From NCBI GenBank assembly GCA_015711875.1, contig JACVJG010000116.1, forward strand, positions 1-7,562: 7,562 bases of DNA. The letters are read 5' to 3'. The position numbers and the translations under genes were made by a program. Positions 1-5,882 of the stretch are shown here, one piece after another. Below the pieces are notes generated by a model. That model saw only the letters and a list, made by a program, of their open reading frames with translations. It did not search any database and was not told the DNA's origin. Origin of the DNA: Candidatus Solincola jinzensis. GTDB taxonomy: Bacteria > Actinomycetota > Geothermincolia > Geothermincolales > RBG-13-55-18. Each line of letters begins with the position of its first letter. The stretch's first letter is position 1.

Positions 1-470
1 GGCCCGTTGCCTCAACCCCCGGTGGATCTCCCAGGCCAGGGCAGACGGACCGCACAGCATGACCCTCGTTTTCTCGCGCTCTTACGGCATGATGACCATC
101 CTTTGACGAAGCGGTTCGCGCGCATAAGGCGGCCGGGAGCGCCCGACGCTCCGTGAAAAAGGACGTTGGTATGCGACCCACGCGAAACACTTGCGAGGCA
201 AGGCGGCACCACGCGCCCTGGCCTCAGAACCGCCCCTTCCGGCTCCCCTGTCTCGAGGCCTTCAAGCGGGAGCCCGGGAAGAGAGCTCTGTGCATCATGC
301 CCTCCGCGTGCCACGAGCGTGAGTCCATCCACGCTGCCTCCCTTGTCTCGACGCCGTATCACAGATGTAGGGAACAGGGGCCTGTACTTCATGCCCTCCG
401 CGCGCCACAATAATCACGAAACGATCTCGATGGGTCCTGGCGCCAAGGCCGGTATCAGCGAGAAAGGGTT
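1..470. other. Gene-free left flank
   Basis: I see no supportable gene here. Open frames exist on both strands, but their codons and predicted proteins look like random GC-rich DNA with no recognisable domain. The stretch holds a perfect 6-bp hairpin (GGAGCG, loop CCCGA, CGCTCC at 136-152) without a T-run, which could mark the end of a gene to the left. It also holds a 19-bp imperfect direct repeat (296-314 and 390-408, one mismatch) whose second copy sits just before an AT-rich patch, AATAAT, at 409-414. That patch could be part of a tatD promoter, but no good -35 box is spaced correctly, so I do not call one. Confidence 0.6.
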
Positions 471-476
471 TTGGAA

Positions 477-1223
477 ATGCGGTTGATCGACACCCATGCC
501 CACCTGGACCTCCTGGAGGAGGACGTGGGTGCGGCTCTGGAGAGGGCGCGTGAAGCGGGCGTCGACGCGGTGGTAACGGTGGGGATAAACATCCCCTCCA
601 GCCGCCGCGCCCTGGAACTCGCCCACTCCTTCCCTGAAGTGTGGGCGGTGATCGGGGTTCACCCCCACGACGCCTCTGACTTGGACGAGGGCGCGCTGCG
701 CGAGCTGCGCGGCCTCGCGGTCGACCCCCGAGTGGTGGGCATCGGCGAGACCGGCCTGGACTTCTACCGCAATCTATCCCCCCGCGGCGACCAGGAACGC
801 GCCTTCCGCTCCCAGCTGGACCTGGCGGCGGAGCTCTCCCTGCCCGTGGTGGTACACGACCGTGAAGCCCACTCAGATACCATGCGCATCCTGGAGGAAT
901 ACGCCCCCTTCGGCGGCAGGCTGATCATGCACTGTTTCTCGGGCGATCTGGACATGGCCCGCGCCGTTCTGGACATGGGAGGCTATGTCTCGGTGGCGGG
1001 GCCGGTCACCTTCCACAACGCGCGCCGCCTGCAGGACATCGTGCGCGAGCTCCCCCTGGAAAGATTGCTCATCGAGACCGACTGCCCTTTCCTCTCCCCC
1101 CACCCTTTCCGCGGCAAACCCAACTCCCCCGAGCGCCTGGCGCTGATCGCCGCCAAGGTGGCCGAGCTGAAAGGCATCACCCCTGAGGAGCTGCGCCTCC
1201 CCGACCCCTTCTCCCTCCCCTGA
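477..1223 (+). CDS. tatD: TatD-family metal-dependent hydrolase (DNase-like), 3' end probably truncated
   Basis: TatD-family proteins are cytoplasmic TIM-barrel metal-dependent hydrolases with 3'-5' exonuclease or DNase activity reported for several members. The metal ligands are visible: H7 and H9 in the N-terminal DTHAHLD motif, E91 in GIGETGLDFYR, H127 in VVVHDREA, H152 in MHCFSG and D202 in ETDCPFLSP. The family FRGKPNSP motif follows at about 211-218. I chose the ATG at 477 because AAAGGG at 463-468 lies 8 bases upstream; a TTG at 471 is in frame but only 2 bases from it. The protein is 248 residues, somewhat shorter than the usual 255-265. After ITPEEL (about residue 239) the normal helix ending in a T..NA..LF-type motif is missing and is replaced by RLPDPFSLP and a stop, immediately before a repeat array. 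The barrel and catalytic residues are intact, so it may still work. The molecular function is certain only at family level. Confidence 0.95.
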   Translation: MRLIDTHAHLDLLEEDVGAALERAREAGVDAVVTVGINIPSSRRALELAHSFPEVWAVIGVHPHDASDLDEGALRELRGLAVDPRVVGIGETGLDFYRNLSPRGDQERAFRSQLDLAAELSLPVVVHDREAHSDTMRILEEYAPFGGRLIMHCFSGDLDMARAVLDMGGYVSVAGPVTFHNARRLQDIVRELPLERLLIETDCPFLSPHPFRGKPNSPERLALIAAKVAELKGITPEELRLPDPFSLP

Positions 1224-1230
1224 GGCCACA

Positions 1231-1304
1231 GGCACGGGGGTCAGGCACGGGGGTCAGGCCTCGCCTGATGCCTGGGCACGGGGGTCAGGCCTCGCTTGAT
1301 GCCT
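1231..1304. repeat. Tandem GGCACGGGGGTCAGGC repeat array with hairpins
   Basis: The unit GGCACGGGGGTCA occurs at 1231-1243, then a fuller unit starts at 1244 and again at 1275, a 31-bp period. Each full unit carries TCAGGC, loop CTC, GCCTGA; the first copy (1254-1268) is a perfect 6-bp stem and the second has C to T at one position, leaving a G-U pair in RNA. Units end in GATGCCTGG. GGGGTCAGGC-type palindromic units resemble REP-like elements mobilised by IS200-type (Y1) transposases in other bacteria; that link is inference, as no transposase gene lies in the window. The array starts only 7 bases after the tatD stop codon and could also act as a transcription barrier between tatD and the convergent rsmI. 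Confidence 0.8.
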
Positions 1305-1825
1305 GGGGCAGCGTGCGCGGGTCTTGCCTGGCTGGCCGTAGATCGACAGGATAGCGGTAACGTCTCGCTGAATTCCAATATCAAGCCGGAAAACCATGCG
1401 GGATTAGCGCTTGAGAACCCTGTTCCTCGCCGGCCAGAGGGCTATCTCTTCCCGCCCTGTCATCATGCGGGGGCCGTGGACGCCAGGGCGCAGGAACGCC
1501 AGGGTGGGAACAGCGCACTCCCACGCCCCGGTGACTCCGATGGGAAAACCTGTCTCCATCGCCACCCACGACCTATCACCTCCGGGCGAGAGGCGGCGGC
1601 TTGCGCTTTATCATTCATGCCGGTATCCACCGGGCGCGTTATCCGCTCCCCCCGCTCCTCTACACCAGTAAGCGCTTCCGCCACAAGCCTTTGAGCGGTT
1701 TTCTCCCCTCCCGAGAGCACGCGCGCGGCGCAGGCCAGCATGTCGAAGGCCATCGCAATGGCTTACATGCTTCACCTTGGCTTTCCGCCGCCGACTCCCA
1801 CCAGGGCCGCCGAGCCCCGCCATCT

Positions 1826-1864
1826 CTCCGCCTTGACGGAGCGATGCGGCGCATCCCCTTGCGC
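1826..1864 (-). terminator. Two adjacent hairpins after rsmI, possible U-less terminator
   Basis: Just past the rsmI stop codon lie two compact stem-loops: GCGCA, 6-base loop, TGCGC (1849-1864) and CTCCG, 6-base loop, CGGAG (1826-1841). Neither has a T-run on the minus strand, so this is not a classical intrinsic terminator. Actinobacteria have been proposed to use hairpins without U-tracts, which is the only reason to suggest the role. The hairpins are seen directly; the function is a guess. Confidence 0.3.
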
Positions 1865-1877
1865 TGCGGGCCCCCGT

Positions 1878-2711
1878 CTAACCGCCCTTCCCCCGCAACC
1901 ACGCGGCGTAAACCTCGCGTTGGGAAACGCCGTGCTTTCCCGCTATCGCTCGCACCGCCTCACGGGGCGCCATACCGGCGGCGATCAACCCCGCCACCTC
2001 TTCGGCGAGCTGTGGCAAAGGCTGCGCCTCCCCTCCCTCCCCGGGGCCGACGACGACCACGAACTCGCCGCGGCTGCTACCCTGCTGCAGCAAGGCAGGC
2101 AGCTCGGCGGCTTTTCCCCTCAGCACCTCCTCGTGCGCCTTGGTCAGCTCCCTCGCCACCACCAGCTCCCTCTCCGGGGCCAGCTCCGCCAGGTCTCCCA
2201 AGCTATCGAGAATGCGATGCGGCGCCTCGTAAAAGACTATCGCCTCTCCCTCGCGCAGCAGCGACAGCAGGAGGGAGCGCCGCTCCCTCCGCTTGCGGGG
2301 GATGAACCCCAGGTAGCGGAAGGATGAGAGGGGAAAGCCGCAGAGCGACAGCGCCGCGGTGAGGGAGCTGGGGCCTGGCACCACCTCTACCTCCAGCCCG
2401 CGGCGCACGCACTCCCGCACCACCCGGAATCCGGGGTCGGCCACGCCCGGCATGCCGGCGTCGCTCACCACCGCCACCTTTTTCCCCGACTCCACCTCGT
2501 CAGCGACCGACAGCGCTTTTTCCCGTTCGTTGTCGCCATGGTAGCTGGTCACGGTGGTGTGGATATGGTAGCGGGAAAGCAGTTTGCGCGCACGCCTGGT
2601 GTCTTCCGCCGCCACCAGGTCCACCTCGCGCAGCACCCTCAGGGCGCGCAAGGTAATGTCTTCCATATTGCCGATGGGCGTGCCTACCAGGTAGAGCTTT
2701 CCTTTTTCCAT
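1878..2711 (-). CDS. rsmI: 16S rRNA (cytidine-1402-2'-O)-methyltransferase RsmI
   Basis: RsmI uses S-adenosylmethionine to add a 2'-O-methyl group to C1402 in the decoding centre of 16S rRNA; together with RsmH it makes m4Cm1402 and tunes start-codon choice and fidelity. The 277-residue protein is of usual length for the family and shows its signatures in order: LVGTPIGNMEDIT at 8-20, AEDTRR at 35-40, SDAGMPGVADPG at 83-94, PGPSS at 112-116 and EAPHR at 162-166, all part of the tetrapyrrole-methylase (SAM-binding) fold. SDAGMPGVADPG varies slightly from the common SDAGTP.ISDPG. The ATG at 2711 gives the standard N-terminus, and no Shine-Dalgarno sequence precedes it; instead a TATAAT box sits exactly where it would start transcription on the A of the ATG. 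The gene converges on tatD and follows the winged-helix gene on the same strand with a 93-bp gap. Confidence 0.97.
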   Translation of the reverse strand: MEKGKLYLVGTPIGNMEDITLRALRVLREVDLVAAEDTRRARKLLSRYHIHTTVTSYHGDNEREKALSVADEVESGKKVAVVSDAGMPGVADPGFRVVRECVRRGLEVEVVPGPSSLTAALSLCGFPLSSFRYLGFIPRKRRERRSLLLSLLREGEAIVFYEAPHRILDSLGDLAELAPERELVVARELTKAHEEVLRGKAAELPALLQQGSSRGEFVVVVGPGEGGEAQPLPQLAEEVAGLIAAGMAPREAVRAIAGKHGVSQREVYAAWLRGKGG

Positions 2712-2723
2712 AAGTGGATTATA
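2712..2723 (-). promoter_or_regulatory. TATAAT -10 box placing rsmI transcription start at its ATG
   Basis: On the minus strand a perfect TATAAT occupies 2723-2718, followed by the six bases CCACTT and then ATG at 2711. With normal spacing, +1 is the A of the start codon, giving a leaderless mRNA, which agrees with the lack of a ribosome binding site. No convincing -35 hexamer is present at 16-18 bases upstream, so the promoter may be weak or depend on another factor. Confidence 0.6.
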
Positions 2724-2804
2724 TACCTGCGGCAGTCCGCGACGGTTGCGCGGAAAAAATGGGGGAGGCCCTTGCGCGGTGATGCGGATCCGTGGATCCC
2801 GGGC

Positions 2805-3137
2805 TCAAGCCTTGCGGCGGGCGAGAAGGGTGTTCACCAGCTCCAGCTGGGCGGTGTAATCGAGATCCGGGGCCAGCTCCGCTATGCGCCTGAGGATCTG
2901 CGCCGATGCGTAATACATGTATATGGGAACCGGCCTGGAGGACACGCGATAGCATATGCCGTGTTCGGCCAGTTCCTCCAGCGCCCTCTCCACCTCGTCC
3001 CGGTTGCGCCCGAGACGCATCCCTATCTTTTCCGCGCTGTCAACCGTGCCCGGGTTGTCCTTGAAGAAGGTGATGAGTTCCAGTTTTATCCTGTCGATGT
3101 CCGTATCCCGGACGATGAAATTCCCTACTCGAGCCAA
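2805..3137 (-). CDS. Small winged-helix DNA-binding protein
   Basis: A 110-residue protein, probably cytoplasmic. The segment at about 12-70 reads as a winged helix-turn-helix: helix DIDRIKLELITFF, a TVDSAEKIGMRLGR stretch, the recognition-type helix RDEVERALEELAEHG, then a beta wing around ICYRVSSRPVPIYMYYAS. A C-terminal helix about 79-107 (ILRRIAELAPDLD..AQLELVNTLLARR) could mediate dimer contacts. I cannot name a family beyond winged-helix, so a role as transcription regulator is inference. I prefer the TTG start at 3137 because GAGGTGG lies at good spacing before it and upstream codons look non-coding. A longer form from a TTG at 3284 (159 residues) is open and has AAGGAG before it, but only 3 bases away, and its extra 49 residues look random apart from a CDRC pair. 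It precedes rsmI in the same direction, yet rsmI appears to have its own promoter. Confidence 0.8.
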   Translation of the reverse strand: MARVGNFIVRDTDIDRIKLELITFFKDNPGTVDSAEKIGMRLGRNRDEVERALEELAEHGICYRVSSRPVPIYMYYASAQILRRIAELAPDLDYTAQLELVNTLLARRKA

Positions 3138-3324
3138 ATCGCCACCTCGTGTCAACTTTTTCGCGCCCGCGACCTGCCGCTTGACGTCACCTTCACACCT
3201 ATCGCAGGCCAATGCTTTCGCCCGGCGGCCGCGCCACGCGGTTGCTCCGCCTTGCCGCGTCTGAACCGCGCCAGCTGCGCGCAAAATCTCCTTATTTCTT
3301 TATCTCCGCATGCTTGCACGTGAC

Positions 3325-3354
3325 ATTATCTAATTCGGCACCAGCCTGCGTCAT
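3325..3354 (-). promoter_or_regulatory. Candidate promoter for the winged-helix gene
   Basis: On the minus strand ATGACG (3354-3349) is followed after 18 bases by GATAAT (3330-3325). Each hexamer departs from TTGACA or TATAAT by one or two bases. The expected start near 3318 would leave about 180 bases before the preferred TTG at 3137, or about 34 before the alternative TTG at 3284. Confidence 0.4.
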
Positions 3355-3386
3355 CTTAACCCGTGCCGCAGAGGGGAGGCCGGTAT

Positions 3387-3560
3387 CCCCGGGCAAGGGC
3401 TGAAAACCCCCGCCCGGGGTGCTCTCGAGCCCGCGGCGGGAGAGTCGAGAGGCCGTGACGCCGGCGCCGCGGCGATGACGGGGGGACTCTCCGGGCACGA
3501 ATGTCCCGGCATGCGCGCCAGGCGATGGCCACCTGCGGCCTGTCGATACCGCATATTTTA
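3387..3560. other. Hairpin-rich intergenic block, possible structured RNA
   Basis: Several stem-loops follow each other here. The first (3387-3419) pairs CCCCGGGC with GCCCGGGG and, inside a 2x2 internal loop, GGG with CCC around a CTGAAAA loop. The second (3422-3451) pairs CTCTCGA with TCGAGAG and contains an inner CCCG/CGGG stem. A third pairs CCGGG with CCCGG around ACGAATGT near 3500-3520, and GGCC pairs with GGCC near 3529-3544. No coding frame explains the block on either strand. It lies upstream of the predicted L,D-transpeptidase promoter, so it would need its own promoter to be an RNA, and I could not match it to a known riboswitch or ncRNA. High GC makes chance hairpins likely, so the call is tentative. 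Confidence 0.35.
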
Positions 3561-3644
3561 CGCGGGCGCCTATGGGTTTAAGAATAACCGTGAGGCCGTC
3601 CCGTCTTCCTGAAAACGCGACCAGAGGCCGTTTGCTGAAAGCCC

Positions 3645-3673
3645 TTGTCAAAACGTGAGGCCGGCTCCATAAT
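3645..3673 (+). promoter_or_regulatory. Sigma-70-type promoter for the L,D-transpeptidase gene
   Basis: TTGTCA (3645-3650), a 17-base spacer and CATAAT (3668-3673) match the housekeeping consensus at five of six positions in each box. Transcription would start near 3680, leaving an untranslated leader of about 88 bases before the ATG at 3769. The leader contains a short GCTC/GAGC hairpin (3730-3741). Confidence 0.65.
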
Positions 3674-3768
3674 TACCCCTGTGTAACCGGAGACCTTTGA
3701 AGCGATCACAAGTACGGCGCATTCCGCGAGCTCACCTGAGCGAGAAACGATAGAGAGACGAAAGCAGC

Positions 3769-5589
3769 ATGGTAAGAAAAAAGCCACCCAAGGGGCCCCG
3801 CCGCGGAAGGGCAGCGGCCGCGGCATCGCGTATCCTGGCCGCGCTGTTGATGATATGCGCGTCCCTCTTCTTCTCGTTCCTGCCCCAGGGCTCCAACCAG
3901 GCCTCCGCGAGCCAAGGCCCCCAGCCCCCGGGGGATGCCTGGGCGTCCGACCGCCCCGGCGACAACGGGGGAAAGGTGGATCTGGGATGGTCGGACAGCC
4001 CGTCGAGCGGGGTAGTGGCCTACCGCGTCTACCGCTCAAACCGCTCGGGCGGCCCTTACGAAATGCTCAGCGAACGCCGCACCGACTCCGCCGTGAACTA
4101 CCTCGGGTACGTGGACACCGGGCTGACCGACGGCGTCACCTACTACTACGTGGTGACCGCCGTGGACGGCTCGGGGCGGGAAGGCCCGCCGACGGCGGAG
4201 CTGGCGGCGACACCGCAGGCGCAGCTTTTCGAAGCGGCGGTGACGGTGCAGAAAAGCATGGTCATCTCCATAGCCGAGCAGAAGTTGTATTGCCTTGAGA
4301 ACGGGCGTGTGGTGTACGTCTTCCTGGTCTCCACGGGAGCGGGCGGCACCCCCACCCCCACCGGAAACTTCCGCATCCTCTACCACGACCAGGCCCATCC
4401 TGTGCCGAAGTACCCGGGCTGTGTATGCTATTACTGGATGGGCTTTTACGAGGATTACGCCATCCATGCCTGGCCCACCTACAACGGGGTGCAGTCGAAC
4501 TACGAGGGCCTGGGGTATCCGGCTTCCCACGGTTGCGTGAGGTTGGATCCCACGCAAGCCCACATCCCCTACTACTGGGCTCCGGATGGCACTCCCCTTT
4601 CCATCATTTCCGGTCCTTTCCAGGCGCCCCCCATGCCCATACGCGGCGGGCATGTCTCCAGGGGTACCGCGGCATCTCACACCGACTGGTACTTCGCGGA
4701 GGGATACACGGGGGGAGGGTTCGACGAGTACATCCTGGTCTTCAACCCCGAGGAAGTCGCCACCTCTTTCGACCTCGAGATGATGCTGCCGGACGGCAGT
4801 TCCCATATTTCCGCCTTCAACATAGGCCCTAAAACCCGCGTCACCTTCCACGTGGACGACTTCCCCGGCATGTCCGACACCAACGTCTCGGTGCACGTGC
4901 ATGCCCAGGGTCCGGTAGTGGCGGAGCGCGCCATGTACTTCGACTACAACGGGAAAACGGGGGGGCATGTCTCCCTAGGGGTGAACGAGCCCGCGAAGGA
5001 ATGGTATTTTGCCGAGGGCTATACGGGAGGCGGCTTCGACGAGTACATCCTGGTCCTCAACCCCAATACCCGGGACGCGGTGGTGACCCTGGACTTCATG
5101 AAGCCCGACGGCAGCGTGTACTCCCAGGATTTCCCCGCCCGCGCCGGGAGCAGGATAACCATCAACGTGGACGCCGCCCCGGACATGGGGGACACCGACG
5201 TCTCGGTGAGGTTGCGGTCCGACCTGCCGGTGGTGGCGGAGCGCGCCATGTATTTCGGCTACGCGGAATGCCCGGGGGGCCATGTGCAGGCGGGGTGCAC
5301 CGACCCCGGCATCCTGCGCTTCTTCGCGGAGGGCTACACCTCGCGTTTCTTCGACACCTACCTCCTGGTGATGAACCCCAACGAGTACGATCTCCCGGTG
5401 GTGGTGACCTTCTGCCGGCCGGACGGCTCCACGGTGGGCCAGCCCATGATGGTCGGCCCCCACAGCCGCGCCACCCTCAAGGTCAACCTGGTGCCCGACC
5501 TCTCGAGTTCCGAGTTCTCCATCCGCGTGGACACCGGCGGCCCGGCGGTAGTGGAACGCGCCATGTATTTCAGCTACCCCCGCCAGTAA
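3769..5589 (+). CDS. Secreted L,D-transpeptidase (YkuD) with FnIII-like domain and three C-terminal repeats
   Basis: L,D-transpeptidases act outside the membrane, forming 3-3 cross-links between peptidoglycan stem peptides or attaching proteins to the wall. The 606-residue protein starts with a basic N-terminus and a hydrophobic segment (about 21-39), a Sec signal peptide likely cut near ASA at 45-48. Residues about 53-149 resemble a fibronectin type III domain (AYRVYRS, YVDTGLTDGVTYYYVVTAVD, ending in ATP). The YkuD domain spans about 160-283, with the family motif SHGCVRLD at 253-260: C256 is the expected nucleophile, with H254 and R258, and H233 (AIHAW) upstream. Three repeats of about 87 residues follow (307-393, 412-498, 517-603). 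The ATG at 3769 has only a weak purine-rich sequence before it. No lipobox is present, so the protein is probably secreted or anchored by the uncut segment. Cross-linking is known for the family; the role of the repeats is unknown, perhaps surface adhesion or assembly. Confidence 0.93.
   Translation: MVRKKPPKGPRRGRAAAAASRILAALLMICASLFFSFLPQGSNQASASQGPQPPGDAWASDRPGDNGGKVDLGWSDSPSSGVVAYRVYRSNRSGGPYEMLSERRTDSAVNYLGYVDTGLTDGVTYYYVVTAVDGSGREGPPTAELAATPQAQLFEAAVTVQKSMVISIAEQKLYCLENGRVVYVFLVSTGAGGTPTPTGNFRILYHDQAHPVPKYPGCVCYYWMGFYEDYAIHAWPTYNGVQSNYEGLGYPASHGCVRLDPTQAHIPYYWAPDGTPLSIISGPFQAPPMPIRGGHVSRGTAASHTDWYFAEGYTGGGFDEYILVFNPEEVATSFDLEMMLPDGSSHISAFNIGPKTRVTFHVDDFPGMSDTNVSVHVHAQGPVVAERAMYFDYNGKTGGHVSLGVNEPAKEWYFAEGYTGGGFDEYILVLNPNTRDAVVTLDFMKPDGSVYSQDFPARAGSRITINVDAAPDMGDTDVSVRLRSDLPVVAERAMYFGYAECPGGHVQAGCTDPGILRFFAEGYTSRFFDTYLLVMNPNEYDLPVVVTFCRPDGSTVGQPMMVGPHSRATLKVNLVPDLSSSEFSIRVDTGGPAVVERAMYFSYPRQ
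4687..5577 (+). repeat. Three tandem protein repeats (WYFAEGYTG...VVAERAMYF) within the transpeptidase
   Basis: The coding units are at 4687-4947, 5002-5262 and 5317-5577. Each opens with [WR][YF]FAEGYT, has F-D-[ET]-Y-[IL]-L-V-x-NP, a central PDGS turn, an R-x-T-[IFL] strand and a DxSV- or FSIR-like strand, and closes with [VA]V[AV]ERAMYF. Units 1 and 2 are closest in protein, sharing the 18-residue WYFAEGYTGGGFDEYILV; unit 3 is diverged (RFFAEGYTSRFFDTYLLV). In that shared 18-residue block all DNA differences between units 1 and 2 are synonymous. Confidence 0.9.
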
Positions 5590-5727
5590 GAGCCGTGCCG
5601 CGTCATGCCACGGGAAGCCTCGCGCGACCTTCCGGTTCCTTCTCGCGCCAGGCCGGCGAAACGCGCGCCGCGGGACACGCCGAAGGCGGCTGCGTGGAGG
5701 GGCAACCCGGGTGTCCATTCCATCGTC

Positions 5728-5733
5728 TATAAT
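5728..5733 (+). promoter_or_regulatory. TATAAT -10 box upstream of the zinc-ribbon gene
   Basis: A perfect TATAAT in otherwise very GC-rich sequence. Expected transcription start is 5739-5740, giving a leader of about 226 bases before the zinc-ribbon start. No -35 hexamer near TTGACA is found at 16-18 bases upstream (the bases there are GC-rich), so confidence is moderate. Confidence 0.45.
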
Positions 5734-5738
5734 CCATG

Positions 5739-5777
5739 ATGGACGCGCTCAAGCGCGCGCGGGCTCACGGCGCTTAA
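5739..5777 (+). CDS. Possible 12-codon leaderless leader peptide
   Basis: The frame reads MDALKRARAHGA then TAA and begins 5 bases after the TATAAT box, so an mRNA starting at 5739 would begin with this ATG. Inside it AAGCGC (5751-5756) can pair with GCGCTT (5770-5775). This could be a regulatory leader peptide for the downstream gene, but an ORF this short can easily arise by chance, and an adjacent ATG at 5736 is equally open. The function is unknown. Confidence 0.2.
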   Translation: MDALKRARAHGA

Positions 5778-5882
5778 CGGCGAGCTCTACCGCGCGGACA
5801 CGACTGCGGGTGAGCGCCCGTCACCGGCCCGGGCGGCCGCCGAGAAGGAGACGGGGCGACCCGGGAGAAGAAAGAGGTGTGA

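Larger units (their letters stand above)
1224..1877. other. Gene-free gap between convergent tatD and rsmI
   Basis: This 654-bp stretch contains the tandem repeat array, a diverged copy (about 1307-1336) of the repeat seen downstream of the zinc-ribbon gene, and two hairpins near the rsmI end. A minus-strand open frame at 1463-1753 has a few codons that look gene-like at its start, but it has no ribosome binding site and no recognisable family, so it is at most a gene remnant. The plus-strand open frames crossing 1601-2327 run antisense to rsmI and are not credible genes. Confidence 0.6.
5590..5882. other. Non-coding leader region before the zinc-ribbon gene
   Basis: No credible long ORF lies here. 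A plus-strand open frame at 5711-5935 is rich in Arg, Pro and Ala and looks like chance GC-rich translation. The stretch contains a TATAAT box (5728-5733), a possible 12-codon ORF, and GC-rich inverted segments such as CCCGGG copies near 5828 and 5860. No intrinsic terminator with a T-run is visible after the transpeptidase gene. Confidence 0.5.

Noticed and set aside
12..410. 132-residue minus-strand ORF in the left flank
   Set aside because: No ribosome binding site, no recognisable family, composition of chance GC-rich translation.
1463..1753. 96-residue minus-strand ORF in the tatD-rsmI gap
   Set aside because: Its first codons are GC-ending and plausible (MAFDMLACAARVLSGGEK), but the rest degrades, there is no Shine-Dalgarno and no known family; at best a remnant.
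1740..2327. 195-residue plus-strand ORF antisense to rsmI
   Set aside because: It is the shadow of the strongly supported rsmI frame; open antisense frames are expected in GC-rich genes.
3364..3545. Cyclic di-AMP (ydaO-type) riboswitch before the wall enzyme
   Set aside because: Cell-wall genes in actinobacteria often carry one, and CGGGGTG and GGGACTCTCC fragments look similar, but the conserved GACAGCTAACC-type end and GGGGTGAATC core are missing, and the block lies upstream of the predicted promoter.
3856..3861. Lipobox-like LMIC in the transpeptidase signal peptide
   Set aside because: The residue before the cysteine is Ile, not Gly, Ala or Ser, so it is not a lipoprotein cleavage site.
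4036..4968. 310-residue minus-strand ORF inside the transpeptidase gene
   Set aside because: Antisense shadow of a gene with clear YkuD and repeat motifs.
4975..5718. 247-residue minus-strand and 243-residue plus-strand ORFs over the transpeptidase repeats
   Set aside because: Both follow the codon bias of the real frame and show only periodic His/Arg/Gly-rich shadows of the repeats.
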